A DNA stretch of 64,000 nt, from the NCBI GenBank assembly GCA_022575985.1, contig JAKSXM010000237.1:6280501-6344500 (forward strand). Reading direction: 5' to 3'. Source of the stretch: Anagrus nilaparvatae (taxonomy: Eukaryota; Arthropoda; Insecta; Hymenoptera; Mymaridae). The first letter of the stretch is position 1; each line of letters starts with the position of its first letter. Made by a program: the position numbers and the translations under genes. The notes beneath the pieces are model-generated. The model was not told where the DNA came from and made no database searches. It saw only the letters and a program-made list of their open reading frames with translations. Positions 1 to 10,916 of this stretch are shown here, in pieces.

Positions 1-240
1 TGCTGTCACACTTACTTTTCGAAAACTTTTTGTTTAAACAATTTATAAACAATTAGAAATTGTTTAAACTATTTATTTGTTATTATTTAGAAAAATTTGC
101 ATTAAAATAATAATCGCAATGTTAAAAAATACATAAATAATGATGTCACTTACTTTTCGAAAATTTTTTGTTTAAACAAATTATAAACAATTTGTTTAAA
201 TAATTAAGTATTGTTTAAACTATTTATATGTAATTTTTCC
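1..240. repeat. Imperfect direct repeat, AT-rich
   Basis: Two copies of an approximately 95-bp AT-rich unit start near 5 and 145. Both contain CTTACTTTTCGAAAA followed by runs of TTGTTTAAAC. No coding potential is seen. The left end may continue outside the window. Confidence 0.6.
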
Positions 241-1790
241 ATTAAGAATTTCCCTTGACAGCTTTCTGGTCAAATATTTTACGAATCTTTGCGGTTCTTT
301 CTCATATTATAAATAAGTTTAGCATATCTCATTAATTTTGCACTAATTTGTTTATAACAAATAATTGGCAACCAGAATGCCAAAATACAAATAAAAAACA
401 TTTTTAGAGGCTCCTTTAATTTATATTGCACATGCTTGTATTACCTAATGCCTTAAAAAATTAATAATAGCATAAGGAAAAAAGCATAAAAAAATTAATC
501 TTTAATACAACATTTTCAGGTAGTTTTTTGCAAATTTGGGCATGTGCCGAGCCAGTTTTTTTTTGATCACTCAACTATTTGAAATCTGCATGGTCTTAGC
601 TACAAAATGACACCTCAAAAACGAGCGTACCTAAAAAAAAATTTTTTTCCATTTTTGCTTCCTGTTTTTGGGAAATTTTTCGTAACCCTGCTCATATATG
701 TAATTATTTTTTTCATTAATTGAGATTAACCTAAAGATGAAAAATTTTCGAAACGCGTCATTTAAAAAAAAAATGATTTAATTGTAAAAAAGATAGAACA
801 ATATATATAATATTTATAAAAAATATTAAAGGTTTTTAATTTATATATATATATATATATATATAATTTACTAGAGTTTGTTTTAAGTCACAAATGTCGA
901 CCTCTGTGGACTCTATACACTTATACACTTTAAGGACCCCATTCATTTACACACTCTTAAATCTAACGTGATTTTAATATTACAGAATACTTTGAACATA
1001 TCGCGATGAGCTTATTTAATAATTTTTATGTTCACAATACCTTATATAATCTGTTGTTGGTTATAGTTAAATTTGCCATGTTTGTATCCTGGAGTTACTT
1101 CTCTGTCATATTCCTTATTACCGGCGTAGATAAATATAACCTTATTGAATTACGAATATTTCCTTCTTAATAATGGAAAATATACGTCACAACAGCAGTA
1201 GAAGGTCCGTTTTCTCTTATTTCTTTATTTCCCGCTTCTTCCGTGTTTATATTATTCTACTAGATAAAACCGATTTATTGAAAGAACAAATTAAGACATT
1301 TAAAATAAAAGATATAGCATAAAAATATATATTATTGCTAAAACACTGCCTTACATAGTATCGAATATTTCATTTTGTAATTAAATATACAAATTAAATC
1401 AAAAAAAATATTCAAGAACTAAACAATATATAAAAATAAAAATAAATTAAATCATTTTTTATCTATATATTTTAGCATTTAAGCATTAAATATACTGCCA
1501 GCAATATCTAACGTTTGAAATTTACCCTTTAATTTCCTGAATCTATAACCTTTAATTTCCCAATATATCAAGCAAACATTTTACTATAACTATTTAATCA
1601 TCCTAGCATTTATTCAAATATAAGCTTAACCCGAGAGCATCAAAAAACATATATTTTTCGATAAATTAGTTCTTATACAGAAATATTTTAAAATTCAAAA
1701 AGAAAAATCAATAAAATAAATTAAACTTTTCAAAAAATATAAATATATAGATGCGTATAAAAATCTAAATAATAATAATTATTGAATTTT
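241..1790. other. AT-rich non-coding stretch
   Basis: No gene, splice-bounded exon or recognisable element is visible. It holds a short (TA)n run at about 841-865 and many A/T homopolymers. Confidence 0.6.
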
Positions 1791-1799
1791 CGATTTAAT

Positions 1800-2275
1800 A
1801 CTCTTTTATAAATATTTTAGTTCGTAACGAATTTGTTTTATTATCTTTTTACGCAAATTCTACATAATCGCTAAGTACTTCACTAATACAGAATTATAAG
1901 CATCTTTTCTTTTCTTATACAATATACACACATATGAATTAACTAGCATAGGTGATAGGGGGGGCTCCGCCCCCCTGTTTCGCTTTTACTTTTGTTTGTT
2001 TTGCTCAAAAAAATCGGCAAGGGATCTGACCAACACTACTCTTTTATAAATATTTTAATTCGTAACGAATTTGTTTTATTATCTTTTTACGCAAATTCTA
2101 CATAATCGCTAAGTACTTCACTAATACAGAATTATAAGCATCTTTTCTTTTCTTATACAATATACACACATATGAATTATCTAGCATAGGTGATAGGGGG
2201 GGCTCCGCCCCCCTGTGTCGCATTTACTTTTGTTTGTTTTGCTCAAAAAAATCGGCAAGGGATCTGACCAACACT
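1800..2275. repeat. 238-bp tandem duplication containing a Helitron 3' end
   Basis: Two nearly identical head-to-tail units begin at 1800 and 2038, a period of 238 bp. Each carries a GC-rich hairpin (GGGGGGGCTCCGCCCCCC) and the minus-strand motif TATGCTAG. The AT-rich flank is duplicated along with the terminus, so this is a tandem duplication of an inserted end and not two independent insertions. They differ by a few substitutions. Confidence 0.8.
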
Positions 2276-2790
2276 TATTCGACAAATCAATAATTATACA
2301 CAAAAATGTTTTGCAGAATCATTATATACCAAAAACCGTTGTGCTGAAAAGTTCAATACAAATTTTTTTTAGTCAAAGTATTTAACACACCATTTGAAAT
2401 ATTAAATAACTAATTTATTTCATATAATAGCATAAACAAATATCACTTTACATAGTGTATTGAATATTCCGATTAGGAAAAGTTTGTGTTGATCTTTTCG
2501 GCACAACGATTTTCGTTGTAAAACGATTCTGTAAAATTTTTTTGTGTAGAATTATTTATGTGTCGATCAGATCCTTTGCCAAAAAATCATCTTTCACTAC
2601 AAATTTATAATTATGCAAACAGATTCAAACTATTCAGAGCAGCGTAGGTGAAACATTAATGAAAAATTATAGGTTCTGATTGATTCTAAAATTATAATAG
2701 AGAAAATAAAAAAATTTAACTGAGTACAGAGAGACAGACAAATAAATTTTCAAATGTATATAGTATATAGTATTAAAATATGTATATATA
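2181..2790 (-). mobile_element. Non-autonomous Helitron-like element
   Basis: Read on the minus strand, the right side (about 2790-2720) has a start shared with other copies: TTTGAAAATTTATTTGTCTG after TAATACTATATA. The left side ends with a GC-rich hairpin and then CTAG at 2181, followed by host T. A 3' hairpin, about 10 nt, CTRR and insertion before T are Helitron hallmarks. There is no Rep/helicase coding sequence. The duplicated terminus lies at 1943. Confidence 0.6.
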
Positions 2791-4000
2791 GATGGTTCTA
2801 GAATTGGCTATATCAAGTAATGCCAATGGCGACATTAAAATTTTATCATATTTTTCAGATATTTCACTTTTTAACCAAATATTCAAAAAATTTATTCTTT
2901 CCCAAAAATCGTAAAAATTTTTTTATTTTAACTTTATTTAACATCGGTTTTATGCAATTATTATTGTTATTAAAAATAAAACAAAAATTTTTATTTCTTT
3001 CATTCATTTTATCAAACAAAAGATACCACAAAAAATAAAAAAATTTTTAAATTTTAAAGATACCTCCGTTTTGAATAAAAATTTAGGAGAATACGTAAAA
3101 ATTGGTGCTGAATCGAATACTAGAGCTTGTGACAATATAATTTGTCATTAGTCTCGAGATATTTCATTTCAATTTTTTTTTAAATTTTTAAAAATTTTAT
3201 CAAGTTCAAAAACAGCAAAATAGTATATTACGGTCCTAGGACAGAAAAATAAAGAATGGCCCAAATCGCACGTAAATTACCTTCCGAGGCGAAGCCGGGT
3301 CATTCTTTGTCTATGGCCGACAATTGTACAAATTTTTTTGCGTCTGTGGCGAGAAAGCACGTCTTTGTACGGGAAATACGTACTTTCGGGCCGCAATACA
3401 AAAAATTAAATATCTCAAAAACTACTATAGCTGAGCAGAAAATCTATGGCTAATGTAATCCGCAGACTTTTTTTCTAAATTTTGACACTGGTTTCATGTC
3501 AATTGGTTTCGTGGTTCTTGAGTCATTAGGGTACAGACAGACACATAAGCACACAAATAAATTATTAAATATACCATAAAATATTAAAGAATGAAAAAAA
3601 ATTTTTTTACCAGCTTCAAAAATATTTTTTAAAATTTTATTGATACCTCCGTTTTGAATAAAAATTTAGGAAAATACGTAACAATTGGTGCCGAATCGAA
3701 TACTACAAACTTGTGACACTAAAATTTTTCGTTAGTCTCGAGATATTTTAATTTTTTTCAAAATTTTAAAAAATTTTATCAATTTCAAAAACACTAAAAA
3801 TTAAATAAATCAAAAACTACGATAGGTAATCAGAAAATATAGGGCCTACGTCACCCGCAGATTTTCTTTTCTTCATTTTGACAGCGGTTTCATGCCAATC
3901 AGTTCGGCGGTTCTTGAGTTATTAGGGTACACAGAGACAAACAAACAAACAAATAAATTTTCCCCCTTTTGGGGGTAGTTTTTGCAAATTTAAGGGTGAA
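2791..4000 (-). repeat. Helitron-derived repeat units, minus orientation
   Basis: Units at about 3040-3560 and 3600-3960 share blocks with 8460-8760 and 53430-53760 in reverse orientation. The blocks include an ACCTCCGTTTTGAATAAAAA stretch, a GAATCGAATACTA-like stretch and CCGCAGACTTTT. They end in the GACAGACA/CAAACAAACAAA microsatellite that marks the 5' side of this family. No protein is encoded; the short open frames here are chance. Confidence 0.55.
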
Positions 4001-4241
4001 GCCCCATTTTCTTTACAAAAAGACCCCGATTTTCGTGTTCAGCGACCTAAAAAACCTATTCTAGAGCAAATCTCGTATTCGCAACCGTAAGTACACACCC
4101 CCCCCCCCCCCCGTATTTTGACTGGAGTATAATATATTATAATTTTTTTCGTTAAAAAATGAAAGAAATTACATAATACCGGTGTTCAAATAAAAAAATT
4201 TTTACTATTTTTGGGAAAAATTAAATTTTAGAACCATGTAT
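4000..4241. repeat. Fragment of a roughly 185-bp repeat family plus poly-C tract
   Basis: The text around 3960-4130 matches the units at 17.4-18.75 kb. Shared features are GGGGTAGTTTT, AAGGGTGAAGCCC, GATTTTCGTGTTCAGCGACC and a terminal poly-C tract followed by TTGACTGGAGTA. The poly-C tract at about 4097-4113 is likely unstable. Confidence 0.55.
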
Positions 4242-5843
4242 ATATACATTAGGGTTGTTCACTAAAAAAAAAAAATGCGCCAAAAATGTTCTTCCTGAAA
4301 TATGTTGAAGTTTAGGTGACAAAATGATCCCATACCAATTTTCAGCTCATTTGTGAATGATTTAGGGGTCGCACAAACCCTGGGTAGCTCTCAAGTGGTT
4401 GGCTAATACCGACAATTAGTGCGAACGAAAAAAATTTTTTTCAAAATACGTTTTCTATGCTTCCTAATATGTTTTCGGTGTCGCTAAACTCGAAAATATG
4501 GTCCTTAAATACCTTAAACACCCTTAAACACGGAAAACACCCGTTTTTTTACCAAAAATTTTTGGATTTTATAGCGAAAATTGTGTATAATCGAAACATC
4601 TGGATTATAAATTACAATTGATAACTTAAAAATGTTTAAAAAATACCGAAAACTCCTTCCGTTTATTCTAACGCGCTTTATTGGCCGAGAAACGCAGGGC
4701 TAAATTTTATAACAATGTTATAAGATAGGGTTTTTAGGAAATTTTCCAAATAACGCTGTCATATTTCAATTCTACAAAAATACTAACGTTTGGTCTCATT
4801 TTTTTCGTATAAGTTCCACCTTTCAAATGTCGTAAACCGCAATTTTTCATCAAAGATTTTCTCATCGCTATAGTTAGTAAATCAAATGTCCATTTTTTTC
4901 CAAAAATGACTAAATTTAAAATTGCTGCTAAAATTGTAATTTTGGAACAAAATAAGTCTCCAACATTTTATACTAGTCTCAAGTTTCGAAAAATTTTTCA
5001 CTCGTCCATTTTGCTTTATACCTTTTCGAGATATGACTCGACAAAGATAGTGATAAAATATGATTTTTTTTGAAAAAATCTTAAATTAAGTCTCTTTTTT
5101 TAAATTATCATATCTGCTAAACAAACAATTTAAAAGGAATAAGTAAAAATTTTTTCAAAACTTAGAGCTTAATTGAAATTTACGAGAACTTTAAGACTCA
5201 TTTTCATCAAAAATTATAATTTTAACAGCAATTTTAAAATTGGTCATTTTTGACAAAAAATGGACATTTGATTTACTAACTATAGTGATGAGAGAATCGG
5301 TGATGAAAAATTGCGGCTTACGGTGTTTGAAAGGAAGAACTTATACAAAAAAAATAAGAACAAACGATAGTAATTTGGTAGAATTACAACATGACAGCGT
5401 TATTTGGAAAATTGCCTAAAAACCCTATCTTATAACATTGTTATAAAATTGAGCCCTGCGTTTCTCAGCCAATAAGGCGCGTTAGAATAAACGGAAGGAG
5501 TTTTCGGTATTTTTTTAACATTTTTAAGTCATCAATTGTAATTTTTAATCCAGATGTTTCAAATATATACGATTTTCGCTATAAAATAAAAAATTTTTGT
5601 TAAAAAAGGGGTGTTTTCGGTGTTTAAGGGTGATTAAGGTATTTCGTGACCAAGCCACCTAGAGCCTTAAAAATGCTTGCCAGTAACCATATTCTTACGT
5701 ACCATACACAGTACAATCCGTTATTTTTTAAATTCAAGACATCGACTATTAAAATAGCTAAGAACTACGGATATATTATTTTGAATTTTGGTTTTAATTT
5801 AGAAATATCTTAAATGCTTTTTGGCTCATATCTCACTGAATAC

Positions 5844-6912
5844 ATGTTTTTTGAGTGGAATTGGAACAAAACAAGCACTGCATAAAGTCACTGAATTAAT
5901 CTACAATGGATTAAATGAGGGTAATGCTGTGGTTGGGACGTTCTTAGACCTCTCCAAAGCTTTTGATACAGTCAATCATCAAATCTTGCTTAAAAAATTG
6001 GAGAGATATGGAGTCAGGGGTACCCCGCTCAACTTATTTAAGAACTATTTGCAGAACCGTCAGCATGCGGTCAGACTTGGGGATACGAGAAGTGAATATA
6101 AACCTATTGATATAGGGGTACCTCAGGGCTCCATTTTGGGACCCTACTTATTCCTCATTTATATTAATGATTTACTTTCTCTAGCTCCTCATATCTTCTC
6201 ATATGCTGATGATACTGCGGTATTTGCATTACAAAAAAACTGGATATTAGCTAAAAATATTATAATTCAATCTCTAAATTCAATAAATATTTGGTTTGTT
6301 AAAAATAAATTAACGCTTAACCTAAATAAATCCATGTATATCACTTTTGGTATTAAAAAGAATAGTTTGCCTGATAACAACTTCTCCATTAAAATTGCAA
6401 ATCATAATCTGACAAGAGTCTCGTCTTGCAAGTACTTAGGAATTTATTTTGATCAGCATATGCGCTGGGATATTCACGTAAATAATACATTAAAAAAGGT
6501 TAAATACCTTTTATTGATCTTCTATAAACTAAGACATATTAATAAAAGTATAGTTAAAATTATTTATTATTCACTTTTTCTTGGAGTGGTGGCTTATGCC
6601 ATTTCCGTTTGGGGATGCGCTTATGATAATGCACTCAAAATACTACAATCATTTCAAAATAAGATTATCAAAGTCATCAATATTGATAATGTTCAATTCC
6701 TTAGTGTAAGGCAGATGTATAAACTTAATTCCTTGTCCTATTACTATAAAGAATTGGTTGCTTTACGTATTAGCTCCACATACAGCGATAGAACAGATCG
6801 TCTAAAATTACCAAACATACATAAAGATATTTACAAAAAAAGTCCATATGTAACTTCTTTAAAACTATACAACTCTTTACCCCATGATGCTAAGAACCTC
6901 AGTTACTCTTAA
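5844..6912 (+). pseudogene. Reverse transcriptase fragment of Jockey-like LINE
   Basis: The open frame runs from the truncation point to the TAA at 6910-6912. It covers the palm and thumb of a non-LTR reverse transcriptase: LDLSKAFDTVNH (first catalytic Asp), VPQGSILGP, and SYADDTA (Asp pair), then CKYLGIYFD. The 5' part of the RT and the endonuclease are missing. The nominal initiation triplet upstream is flanking DNA, so no native start exists. Past the stop the frame still resembles a C-terminus (LLDFLQNEL), so that TAA is probably a premature stop. It is likely inactive. Confidence 0.85.
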
Positions 6913-7367
6913 ACTAAAGCCTTAAAAACAAAGCTTTTAGACTTCTTGCAAAATGAACTACACTTCTAGTCTATATTTATAGTCTATATTTATATTTGTT
7001 ATCTAATTTTAGCTAACTTAAAGATTTATGCACATTTTATTAAAATATTACAAATAAACTCATTATATTTTGTTATTGTATTCGCTAAATGCTTCTAAAT
7101 TACTATAAATTATATTATATTGTACTTTACTTGTCATATTTTTGTACATTTTCATATATTTTGTATTTTATTTTATACACTTTTATATTTTTTATTTTAT
7201 AACTAAACTTATTCTTATGATTCATACCATTTCCCCGCACAGACAAACTCGATTTGTCTCAGGGGCTACTTTACGGAAAATCTATGTATCGTTTTGTATA
7301 TATTATATATTTTAACTTTTATGTAAATACTCTGTAAGTAATTATGGTCTAAGTAAATAAATAAATA
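5844..7367 (+). mobile_element. 5'-truncated Jockey-like LINE
   Basis: The insertion lies between AATAC at 5839-5843 and AATAC at 7368-7372. The uninterrupted target is present at 15047-15051. The 3' end is an (AAAT)n tail (about 7353-7367). The 3' UTR holds a stem-loop near 7232-7265 (CAGACAAA pairing with TTTGTCT). The 5' end is truncated inside the reverse transcriptase, the usual outcome of incomplete target-primed reverse transcription. Confidence 0.85.
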
Positions 7368-8307
7368 AATACAAGCACTTTATACAAAATTTTTTTTTTT
7401 TTTTTTTTAATATAACACAAACAAACACAAACGGAATGGGACCTAGGGATTCGTAACATAGTCAGGGGCATTACTGGAAGAAGAAAAAAATAACCCCTAG
7501 GGGCCAATTAGGTCCATTCGTTCCAAAATAAAATACTTATGTAAAGGTAATTAACGAGGATAAAAATGGTTTCTGGAGATAAAAAATGTGTTCCACATGA
7601 TAAAATAAATACCAACAGGTAGAATTAGCTATCCAGGGGCCCATTGCGCCTGAGCAGAAAAAAATGAGATCTCGCTGTACAGATTGATTCCCAGGGATAA
7701 AAATGGGTTATAAGAGTAAAAAATAGGTTCAGCAGCATAAAATAAATAAAAACTTATAAAGCCGTCCATCCTGGGTCCTATTGAAAATGGGTTATAAAGG
7801 TACATAATTGCTCCAACAATATAAAGCAAATAACAACTAATAAAATCGTTCTTCCTGGGGCCTATTGGGCATAATCAGGAAAAAATGAAATCTTGATGAA
7901 TAAATCGATTTCTAGGAATGATCAATTGTAATTTTTAATCCAGATGTTTCAAATATATACGATTTTCGTTACAAAATCCAAAAATTTTTGTTAAAAAAAG
8001 GGGTGTTTTCGGTGTTTAAGGGTGATTAAGGTATTTCCGGACTCTGAGGACCTCATTTTCGAGTTTAGCGACACCGAGAACATTTTAGGAAGCATAGAAA
8101 ACGTATTTTAAAAAAAATTTTTGTCGTTCACACTAATTGTCGGTATTAGCCAACCACTTGAGAGCTACCCTGGGTTTGTGCGACCCCTAAATCGTTCTCA
8201 AATGAGCTGAAAATTGGTATCGGATCATTTTGTCACCTAAACTTCAACATACTTCAGGAACAAAATTTTTGGCGCACTGTTTTTTAGTGATCAACCCTAA
8301 TATACAT

Positions 8308-9021
8308 GTCTTAATTCTATATATCTTATCTTATATTATCTTATATTATCTTATCTTATCTTACTACTATATATATTTAAAAATTTATTTGTGTGTGTAT
8401 GTGTGTATATGTGTGTGTTCCATCATCAGGGTCAAACCACTGAACAAAATTACATAAAACCGGTTTCAAAACAAAGATAAAAAGTCTGCGGGTGACATAG
8501 GCTATAGATTTTTGGCTCAGCTATCGTAGTTTTTGAGATATTTGATTTTTAGTGTTTTTGAAATTCATAAAATTTTGAAAAATTTTGAAAAAACTAAAAT
8601 ATCTGGAGACTATCGACAAATTTTAGTGTCACAAGTTTGTACTATTCGATTCGGCACCAATTTTTACGTATTTTCCTAAATTTTTATTCAAAACGGAGGT
8701 ATCTTTAAAATTTTATAAAATATTTTTGAAGCTGGTTAAAAATATTTTTTTCATTTTTTTATTTTTTATAATATTTTTAATAATTTATTTGTGTGCCTGT
8801 GTGTCTATGTGTTTCATCATGAGGCTCGAAAAAATGAAAGAAATTACATAAAACCGGTATTAAAATAAAGTTAAAATAAAAAAAGTTTACTATTTTAGGG
8901 AAAAATTAAATTTGTTGAAAATTTTGTTAAAAAGTGAAATATCTCAAAAATAGGATAAAATTTTAATGTCGCAATTGGTATTACTTGATTCAGTCAATTT
9001 TAGAACCATCTATATATACAT
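8308..9021 (+). repeat. Helitron-derived repeat units, plus orientation
   Basis: This continues the repeat interrupted by the 4250-8299 insertion and mirrors 2791-4000. It has a CTTAT/ATTATCTTAT microsatellite (about 8325-8362), GTGTGTATGTGTGT runs, GTCTGCGGGTGACATAGGC, and a terminal TTTTAGAACCATCTATATA block. No coding sequence is seen. Confidence 0.55.
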
Positions 9022-9573
9022 ATCTTAATACTATATACTATATCTCTATATATTATAAAGTTATAACCGCTGTCGCCGCTGCCGCCGCTGTCGAATGACA
9101 CCTTTGGGCCAATCTGACACTTTTTGGCCACTCTGACATTTTTGGGCCATTCAGACTACAATAACAGTAGCAGTAGCAGACTACCATTGGGCAAAACCGG
9201 ACCTTGTGGGTGTAAGTAAACCTTATGGGGTAGAATAAAATTTTCCATTTTCTTAGTTATTGACACTTTTGCGCTAATTTGATACTTTTGGGCCAATAAG
9301 ATACTACTGGACAAAACCGGCCCTTGTGCGACCCTTGTGGGTCTAAATGATTTTATTTTTTTTTTTATTTTGAAGCCGATAAATCAATTAAATATAAACC
9401 TATTAACGAATTATAAAATAAAAGAAAAACAATATAATCAATATTTTTAATTGAAAGTAATTATTAAAATTGTATTTAAAATTTTACATTTGTTGTTCTC
9501 ATGACTAACCCACTTTTTCAATAACTCTACGGGGGTTGGCGCGCAAAGCGCGCAGGGGGCGGAGCCCCCTTGT
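9022..9573 (+). mobile_element. Helitron-like copy with degenerate CTGACA repeats
   Basis: It starts with TCTTAATACTATATA at about 9022 and reaches a GC hairpin (GGGGGCGGAGCCCCC) near 9555-9569, preceded by a GCGCGCAAAGCGCGC palindrome. The CTAG terminus is not preserved. 9060-9330 contains degenerate repeats of the form GACACTTTTGGGCCAAT and short GCC/GCA trinucleotide runs. No protein is encoded. Confidence 0.45.
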
Positions 9574-9807
9574 ATACTATATATATTTAAAAATTTATTT
9601 GTCTGTCTGTACCCTAATGACTCAAGTACCGCTGAACCAAAACCTATAATTTTTCATTAATGTTTCACCTACACTGCTCTGAATAGTTTGAATGTGTTTG
9701 CATAATTATAAACTGGCAGTGAGAAATGATTTTTTGAAGCAACACAAATAGAAGTAAATGCGACACAGGGGGGGGGGGGGCGGAGCCCCCCCTCCAACTT
9801 TTGCTAG
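9574..9807 (+). mobile_element. Short Helitron-like copy
   Basis: It begins TACTATATATATTTAAAAAT followed by TTTATTTGTCTGTCTGTACC. It ends with a GC hairpin, then CCAACTTTTGCTAG with host T at 9808. It has a hairpin-spacer-CTAG terminus and no coding sequence. A related copy follows head to tail. Confidence 0.6.
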
Positions 9808-10185
9808 TACTATACATATTTGAAAATTTATTTGTCTGTATGTCTGTCTGTACCCTAATGACTCAAGAACCGCCGAACCACTTGATATTAAACCAGTGTC
9901 ATTAAAGAATATAGGTGTTCGGATAACATAGTCTATAGTTTTCTAACTCAGCTTTCTTACTTTTGGAGATATTCTATTTTTACTATTTTTAGGATATATA
10001 AAACTTTTTGAAAATTTGCTTAAAAAGTGATATACCTAAAAAATATGATTATATTTTACTGTCACAATTGGTATTACTTAATTTGGCACTAATTTATACG
10101 AAAAATGATTTTTTGAAGCAACACAAACAGAAGTCAATGTGACTCAGGGGGAGCGGAGCCCCCCCCCCCCTCCAACTTTTGCTAG
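9808..10185 (+). mobile_element. Short Helitron-like copy, second in tandem
   Basis: The start and end match the preceding copy (TTTGAAAATTTATTTGTCTG; GC-rich tract; TTTTGCTAG ending at 10185 before T). The middle differs and resembles the longer family members (ACTCAAGAACCGCCGAACCA). Head-to-tail Helitron ends are common because one end can be a target or be bypassed. Confidence 0.6.
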
Positions 10186-10916
10186 TAATATATACAGTTA
10201 AGAACAATATAAAATCTAATACAATATATCACAAATAAAACTTATCTGTAAGTATACAATTAAAATACAGAAATGAATAAAGCGATTCTGGTCAAATCTT
10301 TAAGTTAAATAGAAGAGAATTCAATCAATATTCAAATATATAACATATCTAAATATACGTCAATCATGAGTGTATACTAGAATTTAAATAATTCATAAGT
10401 CTCTACTATATAAATATTAATATAAATTGAGATTAGTTATTTGAAAATGCATAATATATTAAAAGACATGAGGAGACAAAAGAATATTAAAAGAAATAAT
10501 ATTTAAGCCAAGTCTATTTTCAATAAATTCTGTGTTATTTAAAAGTTAAATTTTAAATGTATTAAACTAGATCATTGCTAACAATGATAGACCGTGCGAA
10601 GCATAATAAGTCACTGTATTTTTTTTTTTGAATATAGTTGATAATTACTTTTGCAAGAATGTAAAATTTTTTTAAAACTAATTTGATTTGTTGAAATATT
10701 TGATTACTTGCAAACATAATTATTGAATTATTTGAAATTTCATTAATAAATACATTTGACTTATAATATTTGTTGTTTTCAATTTATTTTACTAAAAATA
10801 TAGTATTATTGATATTATATATTTTTACTTATGGGTTAAGTTAGTTTTGAATTCAGAAATATTTTGAATACACTTTGTTTCATATATTTAGAATTATTTA
10901 TTGCATGATATGTTGA
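10186..10916. other. AT-rich non-coding stretch
   Basis: I see no gene, exon or named element. Confidence 0.5.

Larger units (their letters stand above)
5644..7918 (+). repeat. Segment copied from the flank of the 10.9-15 kb palindrome, split by a LINE
   Basis: After removing the LINE at 5844-7367, 5644-5843 and 7373-7918 match 14856-15051 and 15052-15597 almost base for base, with one 4-bp indel and few substitutions. The foldback arm sequence 5531-5645 is repeated at 7921-8037, so the copied segment is bordered by a direct duplication of about 115 bp. This fits template switching or gene conversion between the two foldback loci. Confidence 0.8.
4250..8299. mobile_element. Long palindromic (foldback) DNA element with 8-bp TSD
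   Basis: The left end begins TAGGGTTGTTCACTAAAA at 4250 and the right end is its inverse, finishing CAACCCTA at 8299. Both are flanked by ATATACAT (4242-4249 and 8300-8307), an 8-bp target duplication. A related uninserted sequence is at about 9005-9035. The arms pair from 4250 to about 5070 with about 5090 to 5645, continuing at 8038-8299; the centre is near 5080. Short TIRs with an 8-bp TSD are typical of hAT (also P), but no transposase remains. The right arm is interrupted by a foreign segment at 5646-7920. Confidence 0.8.

Noticed and set aside
3256..3453. 65-codon open frame
   Set aside because: It lies wholly inside the Helitron-derived repeat; no conserved domain and no splice or start context.
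7629..7829. 66-codon minus-strand frame also present at 15308-15508
   Set aside because: Identity is explained by duplication of the whole DNA segment; composition shows no protein features.
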